NCBI GenBank assembly: GCA_022360815.1
Contig: JAKSCC010000294.1
Coordinates: 1-64,000 of the forward strand
From: Desulfobacterales bacterium
GTDB taxonomy: Bacteria > Desulfobacterota > Desulfobacteria > Desulfobacterales > Desulfolunaceae
Reading direction: 5' to 3'
Length of the DNA stretch: 64,000 bases
A model generated the notes under the pieces. The model was given only the letters and a program-made list of their open reading frames with translations, was not told where the DNA came from and searched no databases. Positions 38,447-47,610 of the stretch are shown one piece after another. Positions within the stretch are counted from its first letter, which is position 1. Each line of letters begins with the position of its first letter. Made by a program: the position numbers and the translations under genes.

Positions 38447-38735
38447 CAATAAGGGGGATCCATTTTGATCGTGTTGAAACCAGACAACTTATGGCTTATG
38501 AAGCGTCCAGAAATGTCCCCCTATCTTCTTGCTGACATCTCAAAAAGCATAACCCGCAACCGAACGGCTACGAGTGGACGGACAAATGGTGTGTTCGGCT
38601 ACGGGCCTGCTTTTCTTCTTTAAAAGGTGGCCGCAAAACGCCAAAGCCTTGATGTGCCGTGGGGTAGACAGCCTCCAAAGCGCCTGGCCGGGTTGCGGCC
38701 TCTCTCTTACCTTTCGGGTGAGGAGGTCAGAGAAA

Positions 38736-39104
38736 TCAGTGGCCGCCGCACACATGATTCTCATCATGCCCACAGGCGTTTTCCCCAGTTTCAAGGGTTT
38801 TGGCGAGCCATGCTTTCACCAGAACCTCAGGATCTTCCACGGGCGCTCCGGTCACCACATCAATACCACTCTCGTTAAGAAGCATCTGGGCACGACCGCC
38901 CATGCCACCGGCAATCACATGAGTGACGCCATTTTCCGCAAGCCATTTGGGCAAAACGCCCGGCTCATGGGGCGGGGGAACCAGTTTTTCAGTGCCCTTG
39001 ATCGCACCTTCATCCACAGAAACAAAGGCGAACTCCTGGCAGTGTCCAAAGTGGGCGGTAAGCTGACCCATGGCCAGAGGAATAGCGATTTTCATGGTTT
39101 TCAC
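38736..39104 (-). CDS. NifX/NifB-associated (dinitrogenase FeMo-cofactor binding) family protein
   Basis: MKIAIPLAMGQLTAHFGHCQEFAFV...; Cys/His-rich tail CGHDENHVCGGH. Confidence 0.85.
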   Translation of the reverse strand: MKTMKIAIPLAMGQLTAHFGHCQEFAFVSVDEGAIKGTEKLVPPPHEPGVLPKWLAENGVTHVIAGGMGGRAQMLLNESGIDVVTGAPVEDPEVLVKAWLAKTLETGENACGHDENHVCGGH

Positions 39105-39210
39105 TCCTTAATATGCATTTTCATAGGATGAATGCGCAGGCGAAAAGGCCAACCCAATGCACCTTCGACGGCATTCACACGTTCAATTGGGATGTTTCCT
39201 GTGCCTAAAC

Positions 39211-39591
39211 TTAAATCCAGTGGCCTTCCACATTGGCCCCAGACGCCTCCGCAAGGGAACCCGCTTTGAACTGCTCCACGGCTTCCCGTGCGGTCCCCTT
39301 GGCTCCGGTCACAATGCGCATGCCTGCCCCTTTGACAATACGAAAGGCTTTGGGGCCGCAGTTGCCCGTAATCAGGGCTTCACTTCCCGTCTCCACCACT
39401 GTGCGTCCGGCTTGAATCCCTGCCCCTTGGGCGGCATTGAGATTCTGAGTGTTCTCCACCACAGACCAACTCATGGTGTCGGTATCCACCACCAAAAAAC
39501 AGGCGGCCCGACCGAAACGGGGGTCCATGGGTGCATCAAGATCTGGGGCCGTTGCTGTAACGGTTACTTTCATGGCTCTCTCCTTTTTCAA
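39211..39591 (-). CDS. NifX/NifB-associated family protein
   Basis: MKVTVTATAPDLDAPMDPRFGRAACFLVVDTDTM...; typical of the family. Confidence 0.85.
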   Translation of the reverse strand: MKKERAMKVTVTATAPDLDAPMDPRFGRAACFLVVDTDTMSWSVVENTQNLNAAQGAGIQAGRTVVETGSEALITGNCGPKAFRIVKGAGMRIVTGAKGTAREAVEQFKAGSLAEASGANVEGHWI

Positions 39592-39603
39592 AACGGATGG
39601 CCC

Positions 39604-40497
39604 TTAGGGCACCATCTTCATAAACGGGCTGCGTTTTTCATCCATAAATTTCATCACCTGCTCCCAGACACCTCGAATCGCCTTGGCAGCAGGGCCATCA
39701 GAGCAGGTCACCAGAGGCTTTCCAGAAACCATGGCCGAGGTGACCGACTCGTCCACAGGGATATCGCCCAAATGAGTCATCCCCTTCTCTTCGGCCAGGT
39801 CCCGAATGCGCTCGGCCATAATGGGATGAATGTCCCAACGGTTGATGGTCACCATGACCGGAACATTCAGGAAACGGGCAAGTTCAGCCACTCGATCCAG
39901 GTCGTGAAGGCCTGAAAGGGTGGGCTCAGTCACCACCACCACGGCATCGCAGCCTGTGGTGGCTGAAATCACAGGGCAGCCGATTCCCGGAGGACCGTCC
40001 ACCAAAATAAGATCCGCCCCTTTGGCCTCGGCTTCGGCCTTGGCCTCTTTTCGAAGCAAAGAGACCAGGAGCCCGGAGTTCTCTTCGGCAATGCCCAGAC
40101 GCGCATGGATCATGGGGCCGTTGTCGGTTTTGGAGCGAAACCAGGTGCCGCACACCCTGGGAACCATCGTGATGGCTCCTTCTGGACAAAAGTGGGCGCA
40201 CACCCCGCACCCTTCGCAAGCAATGCGGCTGAGCCTCGGTCCCTTTTCAAGGGCATCAAAACGGCATCTTTCAATGCAATCGCCGCAGTGGGAACATGCC
40301 TGAATATCGATTTCGGGAAGGGCACCGCCTTCAAAGGGATGCTCCTCCAGTACAGTGTGGGGGGTGATCATATATAGGTTTGCGGCATCCACATCCCCAT
40401 CCACCAAAACCCTTTTCTCTGCAAGGGCTGCAAATGAGGCGGTTACCGTGGTTTTTCCGGTGCCCCCCTTGCCACTTAAGATGGTGATCTCTTTCAT
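39604..40497 (-). CDS. MinD-superfamily P-loop ATPase with inserted 2x[4Fe-4S] ferredoxin domain (Orp-like)
   Basis: SGKGGTGKTTVTASFA; CSHCGDCIERC and CEGCGVCAHFCP; ATGA overlap with upstream gene. Confidence 0.9.
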   Translation of the reverse strand: MKEITILSGKGGTGKTTVTASFAALAEKRVLVDGDVDAANLYMITPHTVLEEHPFEGGALPEIDIQACSHCGDCIERCRFDALEKGPRLSRIACEGCGVCAHFCPEGAITMVPRVCGTWFRSKTDNGPMIHARLGIAEENSGLLVSLLRKEAKAEAEAKGADLILVDGPPGIGCPVISATTGCDAVVVVTEPTLSGLHDLDRVAELARFLNVPVMVTINRWDIHPIMAERIRDLAEEKGMTHLGDIPVDESVTSAMVSGKPLVTCSDGPAAKAIRGVWEQVMKFMDEKRSPFMKMVP

Positions 40498-41345
40498 GCT
40501 CGCTCTCCTTCACTCGCCTTTTCGGTAATGCGCTCTGCCATTTTGGAGAAGGCCTCCTTCATTTCAGGCATCGCCTCCACCAGAAGCCGCCCTCGAGCAT
40601 AGTACTCGGCCACTTTGCGGCTGTAGGGAATGGAGAGGAGAATCTCGATGCCCTCCTCTTCGGCGTAACGCACCACCCGATCGTCTCCGGAGTCGGCCCG
40701 GTTGATCACAATGCCAAAAGGAAGCCCCATGGCCCGAGTGGCCTCTACGGCCAACTTCAAGTCGTTAAGACCAAAAGGAGTGGGCTCGGTAACCAGCACC
40801 ACATAATGGGTTCCGCTCATGGCGGCAATCACCGGACAGGAGGTCCCCGGAGGGGCATCCACAATCACCAGATCACGCCCTTCAGCCGCCTCTTTCACAC
40901 GATCGATCAAAGGCGGACTCATGGCCTCACCCACTTGAAGGCGACCGGAAATCAGTTCAATCCCCTCACAGATACCAAACTCCACCTCGCCCAACTGGCG
41001 GCTCCCTTCCGAAAGAGCCCCCGAGGGACAAACCATCACGCATCCACCACAACTGTGGCACATGCGAGGAAAGGTGTAGAGCTCTCCTGCCACCAAAGTG
41101 ATGGCGGAAAAATGACACATCTCGCTGCAGGCCCCGCAACTCACACAGAGCTCGGTATCCACCTCCGGTACCATGGTGGTCACCGGACGTGTGGTGATGT
41201 TTGCCGGTTTCATAAAAAGATGGGCGTTGGGCTCTTCCACATCGCAGTCGAGCAGGGTCGTTCCCTGACCAACGGCCACGGCGAGGTTGGTGGCCACCGT
41301 GGTTTTACCGGTGCCCCCTTTGCCGCTTGCTACCGTAATCAACAT
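40494..41345 (-). CDS. MinD-superfamily P-loop ATPase with inserted ferredoxin domain (Orp-like), paralogue
   Basis: ASGKGGTGKTTVATNLA; CVSCGACSEMC and CHSCGGCVMVCP. Confidence 0.9.
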   Translation of the reverse strand: MLITVASGKGGTGKTTVATNLAVAVGQGTTLLDCDVEEPNAHLFMKPANITTRPVTTMVPEVDTELCVSCGACSEMCHFSAITLVAGELYTFPRMCHSCGGCVMVCPSGALSEGSRQLGEVEFGICEGIELISGRLQVGEAMSPPLIDRVKEAAEGRDLVIVDAPPGTSCPVIAAMSGTHYVVLVTEPTPFGLNDLKLAVEATRAMGLPFGIVINRADSGDDRVVRYAEEEGIEILLSIPYSRKVAEYYARGRLLVEAMPEMKEAFSKMAERITEKASEGERA

Positions 41346-41375
41346 ATCAACACTCCCCCGCTTTGCTGCGGGTGA

Positions 41376-41816
41376 TCACTTGTCGGAGACAGGGCCCTCA
41401 TCGGTATCCCACACCCTGTGGAATCGATCGCTGTCGCAGCCGGGGCACCCGGCGGGTCGTCCTGTTCCGTATGGTTCTTCCCACCTCTTGCCACAACCTG
41501 AGCAGGCAAAAAGGCGAAGTTCCTCCATAATCCGATAGTTGCCCCCTTCCACCTTCAGAGCCTTGGCGTTGACCAGGGCATCGGCCACTTTTCGCCGCGC
41601 CTGCCGAACAATGCGCCCCAAGGTGGCCCGCGAGACGTTCATCCGTCTTCCCGCCTCTTCGTGAGAGAGCTGCTCCAGATCACAGAGCCTGAAAGCCTCC
41701 AGTTCGTCCACCGACAGCTGGGTCTCTTCCAGTTTCCGCAAGGGGATACCTCCGGGCTTGAAATAGCTGAGACCGGTGGGAACTCCCACCACGCGTTCTT
41801 TTTTTGGACGTACCAT
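41376..41816 (-). CDS. DUF134-family DNA-binding protein
   Basis: MVRPKKERVVGVPTGLSYFKPGGIP..., LSVDELEAFRLCDLEQLSHEEAGRRMNVSRATLGRIVRQARRKVADAL; C-terminal zinc-ribbon-like Cys. Confidence 0.88.
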   Translation of the reverse strand: MVRPKKERVVGVPTGLSYFKPGGIPLRKLEETQLSVDELEAFRLCDLEQLSHEEAGRRMNVSRATLGRIVRQARRKVADALVNAKALKVEGGNYRIMEELRLFACSGCGKRWEEPYGTGRPAGCPGCDSDRFHRVWDTDEGPVSDK

Positions 41817-41833
41817 GGATTCTCCTTAATCTA

Positions 41834-41853
41834 TTATGAGCATATGCTCATAA
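41834..41853. promoter_or_regulatory. perfect 20-bp palindrome TTATGAGCATATGCTCATAA
   Basis: Located 18 bp upstream of the DUF134 start codon. Confidence 0.7.
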
Positions 41854-42023
41854 ATGGGTTGTAGGCCAAGGGCCAATTCTCTGTCAATCTTTTTTTTGAC
41901 TCTTCTGGAAAACTTTCTCCCAACATCGCCTCTCATTGCAGTGCAGAAGATAAAAGCCGAAAGACTATAGAAATTCCTCCAACGGTATCACAGCCCCTAT
42001 CAGGTAGAGAGAGGAACAAAAAA

Positions 42024-42055
42024 GCCCCTCTGCCGCTTTTTCGAGCAGGGGGGCT
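42024..42055 (-). terminator. terminator-like hairpin oriented for minus-strand transcription
   Basis: Minus strand GCCCCCCTGC-N-GCAGAGGGGCTTTTTT; no minus-strand gene ends here. Confidence 0.5.
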
Positions 42056-42071
42056 GTGCTACACTGTTTCA

Positions 42072-42854
42072 ATGGATGAAACCTACAGACAAATACGAAT
42101 GCGTGCCAGGGAGATTCTCAAAGAGATGCCAGAACCTCTCTTTTACAGCAAACAAAAAGAGGCTGTGGCGTTTTCTCGTCTTCTTTTCAAGGAGAGCAAG
42201 CCTGTTCAGGTGCTGATTCACCATCTGGAGAGTGAATTTGAAGAGGATTTTGGACACGGCTTCTTCCACTCAGAGAAAGTGGCTGTCGAGGCTGGTGCCA
42301 TTGTCCATATTGAAAGAGGGAAAAACTCAAAAACAGAAGAGATCGTCTTCAAAGCCCATGTGGCAGGCCTTCTTCATGACACCATGCGCAAGCATCCCGA
42401 TCACGCCGAAAAAGGGGCCTGCTATGCCGAAGAGCTGCTGCCGGGCTTTGCCTTTTCACTTGAGACGGTTCAGGAGATTGCCTATGCCATTCGCCTTCAT
42501 GAGGCGTTTAAAACGTGCACCATCACCCCGCCTTCTGGCAAAGATGCACCACTCCTTTCAAAGGCTCTTTACGATGCCGATAAATTTCGCTGGGGGCCGG
42601 ATAACTTCTCCCACACAGTCTGGGACATGGTTTCCTACGCAAAAATCCCCCTGCCCCTTTTCATGAGCCACTACCCCAAAGGTCTTAAAGGGATCGAAAA
42701 GATCAAAGAGACCTTTCGAACCCCCACTGGAAAACTCTACGGCCCCGACTTTATTCGCATCGGTCTTGCCGTTGGGCAGAAACTTCACACCGTGATTCTT
42801 GAAGAATTTTCGCCCACATGCCGAGGCATGGCCTCTTTTCCACCAGCCCCTTAA
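42072..42854 (+). CDS. HD-domain protein
   Basis: GHGFFHSEKVAVEAG ... AHVAGLLHDTMRKHPDHAEKGACYAEELL HD-type motifs. Confidence 0.7.
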   Translation: MDETYRQIRMRAREILKEMPEPLFYSKQKEAVAFSRLLFKESKPVQVLIHHLESEFEEDFGHGFFHSEKVAVEAGAIVHIERGKNSKTEEIVFKAHVAGLLHDTMRKHPDHAEKGACYAEELLPGFAFSLETVQEIAYAIRLHEAFKTCTITPPSGKDAPLLSKALYDADKFRWGPDNFSHTVWDMVSYAKIPLPLFMSHYPKGLKGIEKIKETFRTPTGKLYGPDFIRIGLAVGQKLHTVILEEFSPTCRGMASFPPAP

Positions 42855-43552
42855 AAATCGATGTTTTCACACAAAGCTTCCAGGGCTTCCCGCTCAAAAA
42901 CCGTGGTCACCTTTCCATTCTCCATTTCAATGATGCCGTCGTCTTCAAACTTTTTCAAAACCCGGTTCACACTCTCGCGGGTCGCTCCCACCATCTTGGC
43001 CAGCTCTCTCTGTTTAAAGGAGAGATCCAGGGTAATGGAGCCGTCAGGTGATTCTTTGGCCGCATACTCACACAGCTCCAAAAGGCGTCTTGCCAACCTG
43101 TTTTTGATGGGAAAAAAGCAGAGATCCTCCACCAGATCGTCGGTTTTGCGTACCATGGAGGAGAGATCGCACAAGAGGGTTTGAAGTGCCTCTTCATCTT
43201 CCTGAAGAACATGAATAAAGTCACTTCGTTTTAAAACCAAAAGCCTGCTGTCGGAGACCGCCACAGCATCGGCACTTCGGGTTTTGCCATCAAACATGGA
43301 CATGGTACCGAAAAATTCCGGTGCTCTTAGCACCGTCAGAATAACCTCATCGCCTTCGCTTGAGGGAAGCACAATTTTAATGGTACCGCTCTCAATAATG
43401 TACATCTCATTGCCGTCATCGCCTTTACGAAACAGGGCTTCGCCAGCCTTCAGGATCTGGGGACGAATGGTATCGGCAATACGCTTTAAGCTGGAGGCGT
43501 CCAGCGAACGAAGCAACGGAATGGTCGGCAACAGGTCGTGTGTGAGATCCAT
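42851..43552 (-). CDS. Crp/Fnr-family transcriptional regulator
   Basis: cNMP-binding-like domain and HTH KQRELAKMVGATRESVNRVLKKFEDDGII. Confidence 0.93.
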   Translation of the reverse strand: MDLTHDLLPTIPLLRSLDASSLKRIADTIRPQILKAGEALFRKGDDGNEMYIIESGTIKIVLPSSEGDEVILTVLRAPEFFGTMSMFDGKTRSADAVAVSDSRLLVLKRSDFIHVLQEDEEALQTLLCDLSSMVRKTDDLVEDLCFFPIKNRLARRLLELCEYAAKESPDGSITLDLSFKQRELAKMVGATRESVNRVLKKFEDDGIIEMENGKVTTVFEREALEALCENIDF

Positions 43553-43574
43553 GGTCTCCTCATCAAAAAAGGCC

Positions 43575-43841
43575 CTATTTACGCAGGGCCGACAGAATGG
43601 GGGTGTTCATCACAAGGGCTGAATAGTCATCGGTTTTGTCAATATCCAGCGTAAACCCACTCCTGTCAATCTCAAAATAACGGGTGATCACTTCAAGGAT
43701 ATCCGTTTTCATATTCTCCAGAATCTCATCGGAGACCTCCAGACTGTCACAAACAAGGGCCACTTTCAGACGTCTCCTGGCCACATCACTGCTGGAAGGT
43801 GCCCCCTTGCCCGTCATCTTCTGCAACAGATTGTTCAACAT
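43575..43841 (-). CDS. minE: cell division topological specificity factor MinE
   Basis: 88 aa, KVALVCDSLEVSDEILENMKTDILEVITRYFEID; adjacent to minD. Confidence 0.92.
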   Translation of the reverse strand: MLNNLLQKMTGKGAPSSSDVARRRLKVALVCDSLEVSDEILENMKTDILEVITRYFEIDRSGFTLDIDKTDDYSALVMNTPILSALRK

Positions 43842-43850
43842 GCTCTTCTC

Positions 43851-44705
43851 CTATCTGGAAAGGCCAAGCTTGCGCCCCATGCGTTTAAAAAAACCGCTGT
43901 CCACCCTCGGCACTTCGATGGGCAGCTCATTGCCCTCAATACGCGCAGCAATGCGGCCAAACGCCTTGCCAGCACTGGAGTCTTTCTGAAGCACCAGAGG
44001 CACACCGGTGTTGGTGGAGACGATCACCTGCTCATCCATCTCCACCAGTCCCAAAAGATCAATAGAGAGCACATCCACCACATCTTCATGGCTCAGCATA
44101 TCCCCATTTTCCACCATTTGAGGCATAATGCGGTTCACCACCAGCTTTGGTGCAATCTCCCGAGCCAAAAGGAGCCCAATAATGCGATCGGCATCCCGAA
44201 TGGAGGAGACCTCCGGGGTGCAAACCACCACCGCTTCATCTGCTGCTGCCACAGCGTTCTGGAACCCCTGCTCAATGCCTGCCGGACAATCCACCAAAAT
44301 GTAATCATACTCACTGCGGATCATCTCAATAAAGGCCTTGACCTCGGAAGCATCCATGGCATTTTTGGTATCACTCTGGGAGGCGGGAATCAGAAAAAGG
44401 TTTTCGATGCGACGATCCTTAATCGCCGCCTGAGACGGCTTGCACTTTCCCTTTACCGCATCCACCACATTAAAAACAATGCGATTTTCAAGACCCATCA
44501 CCACATCCAGGTTGCGCAGACCAATATCCATATCCACCACAGCCACCCTGCTTCCGCTTACAGCCAAGGCCGCACCAATGGAAGCCGTTGCCGTGGTCTT
44601 TCCAACCCCGCCCTTTCCCGATGTGATGACAATAACGTTGCCTTTCACCTCTGCCACACTCCTTTCGCTTCTCTTGCTCTCTGTTTTATTCGGTCTTACC
44701 TGCAC
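43851..44705 (-). CDS. minD: septum site-determining protein MinD
   Basis: VIVITSGKGGVGKTTATASIGAALA, DIGLRNLDVVMGLENRIVFNVVD. Confidence 0.95.
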   Translation of the reverse strand: MQVRPNKTESKRSERSVAEVKGNVIVITSGKGGVGKTTATASIGAALAVSGSRVAVVDMDIGLRNLDVVMGLENRIVFNVVDAVKGKCKPSQAAIKDRRIENLFLIPASQSDTKNAMDASEVKAFIEMIRSEYDYILVDCPAGIEQGFQNAVAAADEAVVVCTPEVSSIRDADRIIGLLLAREIAPKLVVNRIMPQMVENGDMLSHEDVVDVLSIDLLGLVEMDEQVIVSTNTGVPLVLQKDSSAGKAFGRIAARIEGNELPIEVPRVDSGFFKRMGRKLGLSR

Positions 44706-44726
44706 CTGTTCAAACCCTTATGCTTT

Positions 44727-44758
44727 GCTTCAAAAAAAGCGACCCGCCAAAGGCGAGC
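44727..44758 (+). repeat. REP-like intergenic element copy 3
   Basis: gcttcaaaaaaagcgacccgccaaaggcgagc in the minC-minD spacer. Confidence 0.6.
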
Positions 44759-44775
44759 TGAATGGCTGCAAAAGT

Positions 44776-45471
44776 TCAAACCCGCCACTTCAGGACCGGC
44801 TGTTTTGCAAAGGGATTCTCCTTCAAATAGTCAGCCACCCTCAGCTCTTCCCCCTGAAGCTGGACAAAAGAGGGCGTATCGCCGGTGGTTGTCACCCGCC
44901 CGCTTACTGATCCAATCTCAAGCTGCATGGGCCGAAAATCAAGGGCCATCACAATGGAACTCTTGTCAGACGGTGAACCTGCTCGAGCCATACCCCGTAA
45001 ACTTCCCATTACATAGATATCACCGCCAGCCACCACTTCGCCTCCGGGGTTTACATCCCCTAAAATCAAGAGATGGCGCTCTGCCATAATCCGCTGCCCC
45101 GAGCGCACCCTTCCGGTAAGCACCCGAGTGTCAGGGTCCAATAAGCCTGTCCCCTCCACCTCACAGGAGTCACCACCAGAGTCCGGCGGTTCACCAAAGG
45201 GGAGTACCCCTGAAACAGAGAAACGCTCTTCAAGAAGGGGGGCCAGACGATCGGCCCAAAGACAGGAAGTCTCCCAACTTCCTGTATCCACCTGAACCAG
45301 TGCCCCCGTAGCAAGATTTCTTAGCTGCCTGAATATCCGCATGGAGAGTTTGGTCACCTGCTCCTCGGAAGAACCAGGGTCCACCCACAAAAGAAAACCG
45401 TCTCCATAGCCCTTGATCTTCACAGCCGGGCCGGCTGCTTTTGCCTCAAACCCCACGCGCACTCCTTGCAT
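44776..45471 (-). CDS. minC: septum site-determining protein MinC
   Basis: C-terminal GQRIMAERHLLILGDVNPGGEVVAGGDIYVMGSLRGMARAG; operon with minDE. Confidence 0.92.
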   Translation of the reverse strand: MQGVRVGFEAKAAGPAVKIKGYGDGFLLWVDPGSSEEQVTKLSMRIFRQLRNLATGALVQVDTGSWETSCLWADRLAPLLEERFSVSGVLPFGEPPDSGGDSCEVEGTGLLDPDTRVLTGRVRSGQRIMAERHLLILGDVNPGGEVVAGGDIYVMGSLRGMARAGSPSDKSSIVMALDFRPMQLEIGSVSGRVTTTGDTPSFVQLQGEELRVADYLKENPFAKQPVLKWRV

Positions 45472-45600
45472 CTTTTCAAAATTCAGTCATCAATCCACAT
45501 CACCATAAGTGACCTATGCAAAGGGGTCAAGGCATGCTCAAAAACCGTCACACTCAAAAAAGGTTTTACAAAGAGCCTCTTCCCCCACGGACTTCACCCA

Positions 45601-46737
45601 TCACAGGTAGACGCGAGGAACCCGAGACGTAATCAAGCAGGTCACCTCATAGTTGATGGTGCCTGCAACCCGAGCGATCTCTTCGACCGAAACCCTCTCC
45701 CTGCCATCCTCACCCAGAATCACCACCTCATCACCGGCTTTCACGTTCTCAATTCCTGTCACATCAATCATGGTCATGTCCATGCAAACCCGCCCCACGA
45801 TGGGCGCACTCTGCCCTTTAACCACCATACGTCCCAACCCGGAAAGGCGACGAGGGTATCCGTCACCATACCCGCAGGACACCGTGGCTATGGTACACGG
45901 CTCTGTCGCCGTCCAGGTGGCACCGTAACTGACGCTCTGGCCCGCCTGAAGGGTTTTGACATGCACAATGGTTCCCTTAAGAGAGAGTGCTGCCCGCAGC
46001 CCATGGAGGGCAACGGGAACCTCGTCCGAAGGGTTCATTCCGTAAAGTGAAATTCCGGCACGCACCATTCCAAGCTTGAGGTGGGGCAGGGTAAAAAGAG
46101 AAGCGGAGTTGGCACCGTGGCAAAGGGAAAAGTGGCACCCCAACGATTCCAACGCGTCAAGGGTCTTTAAAAAAAGGTCGGCTTGCAGGCGTGCCGAGGT
46201 AAGGTCAGCCTCATCGGCTGTGGCAATGTGGGTAAAAATACCTTCAGGGCAAAGGGCTGGAAGGTGGTAGGCCTCGCACACCGCTGAGGTGCAGGCAGGA
46301 TTTCGAACATCAAAGCCCAGACGCCCCATGCCCGTATCCAGTTTGAAATGACAGAGAAGCTCTCCTTGATACTGCTGGGCTGCGGCACTGAGCTCTTTGG
46401 CATGGGTTTCGCTTGCAATGGTCTGCCGAATACGGTGCTGAATAAGCTCCGGAACCCTCGAAGCCGGGGTAACCCCCAATATAAGGATAGGGGCCTCAAT
46501 GCCCGCCCTTCTCAAGGCCAAAGCCTCACAAAGACGCGCCACGGCCAACCACGTGGCCCCGTTTTTCAGGCTCGTTTTCGCGACCTCGACGGCCCCATGG
46601 CCGTATCCATCGGCCTTAACCACGGCCATAAGATGAGCCTCTCCGGCATGACTTTTTAAAATCCGCGTGTTTTCAGCAATGCATGCGAGATCAATCTCTG
46701 CGCGGATGGGTTCATCACTACCAGTTGACCGTCTCAT
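45601..46737 (-). CDS. alr: alanine racemase
   Basis: AEIDLACIAENTRILK, VVKADGYGHGAVEVAKT PLP-Lys motif, RAGISLYGMNP, GRVCMDMTMIDVT. Confidence 0.95.
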   Translation of the reverse strand: MRRSTGSDEPIRAEIDLACIAENTRILKSHAGEAHLMAVVKADGYGHGAVEVAKTSLKNGATWLAVARLCEALALRRAGIEAPILILGVTPASRVPELIQHRIRQTIASETHAKELSAAAQQYQGELLCHFKLDTGMGRLGFDVRNPACTSAVCEAYHLPALCPEGIFTHIATADEADLTSARLQADLFLKTLDALESLGCHFSLCHGANSASLFTLPHLKLGMVRAGISLYGMNPSDEVPVALHGLRAALSLKGTIVHVKTLQAGQSVSYGATWTATEPCTIATVSCGYGDGYPRRLSGLGRMVVKGQSAPIVGRVCMDMTMIDVTGIENVKAGDEVVILGEDGRERVSVEEIARVAGTINYEVTCLITSRVPRVYL

Positions 46738-46786
46738 CGTCCCCTCCATGTTCATGGAACAACTCTGGCAAAAAGGCGTTCCAAAC

Positions 46787-47488
46787 TTACTTGGCGCGCA
46801 GAACACATCGCGATACACTGGGCTCCATCATTCGCTTAAAACGTTCGAGAACCTCTTTGGAGACAGGCTCCCTGCATGCAAAGAACTCTGGATTCAACGT
46901 ATGCTTGGGGTTAAACTCCTGGAGCGCATAGAGCTCTGCACCTTCAATCATATGGGCGATGGTATCAAGAACCGCCTCATCAATAAAGGGGGCAGCGCAG
47001 GTGGTACGAAATTCATGATGAACGCCTGAATCCATCACCAGCCGCACACTCTCTCTGATTTCAGCTTCAAAGGAGCGCTTTGAAAGATGAGGCACATACG
47101 CAGCTGGATCGGTTTTGATATCCATGGCCACGTAATCAAGAAGCTCTCTCTCCAAAAGCCCCTTCAGCACCTTGGGAAAGCTGCCGTTGGTATCCAGCTT
47201 CACCAAAAACCCCATCTCCTTTACTCGAGATATAAATTCAGGAAGGTCTGAATGAAGTGAAGGCTCTCCTCCGCTCACCACCACGGCGTCCAGGCGACCG
47301 ACTCGGCCTTTTAAAAACGAGAAGACCTCCTCTTCATCGTAGAGCTCTTCCGGGCCCTGCCCCTTCACCAACCCCGCATTATGGCAGTAGGGGCAGGTCA
47401 GGTTGCACCCATGGGTAAAGACCACGGCTCCCAGTTTGCCAGGATAATCAATAAGAGAACACTTGTTTAAGCCACCTATAATCATCAC
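46787..47488 (-). CDS. nrdG: anaerobic ribonucleoside-triphosphate reductase activating protein (radical SAM)
   Basis: GCNLTCPYCHNAGL CxxxCxxC-type cluster; downstream of nrdD. Confidence 0.88.
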   Translation of the reverse strand: MMIIGGLNKCSLIDYPGKLGAVVFTHGCNLTCPYCHNAGLVKGQGPEELYDEEEVFSFLKGRVGRLDAVVVSGGEPSLHSDLPEFISRVKEMGFLVKLDTNGSFPKVLKGLLERELLDYVAMDIKTDPAAYVPHLSKRSFEAEIRESVRLVMDSGVHHEFRTTCAAPFIDEAVLDTIAHMIEGAELYALQEFNPKHTLNPEFFACREPVSKEVLERFKRMMEPSVSRCVLRAK

Positions 47489-47515
47489 TTACTCCCGCAG
47501 CATAAAAACAGACAA

Positions 47516-47548
47516 GGCCGACCCCATCAGAAAGGATGAGGTCGGCCC
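47516..47548 (-). terminator. hairpin between nrdD and nrdG (terminator/attenuator-like on minus strand)
   Basis: GGCCGACCtCATC-ctttct-GATGgGGTCGGCC followed by cttgtctgttttta. Confidence 0.65.
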
Positions 47549-47610
47549 TTAAAAAACGTCAAAGCTCAAGGGGTTTCTTTAAAACAAAGCCCCCTTGAGT
47601 GGGTCGGCCA

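Noticed and set aside
44088-45089. 333-aa plus-strand ORF antisense to minD/minC
   Set aside because: Shadow ORF covering two confidently identified genes and their spacer.
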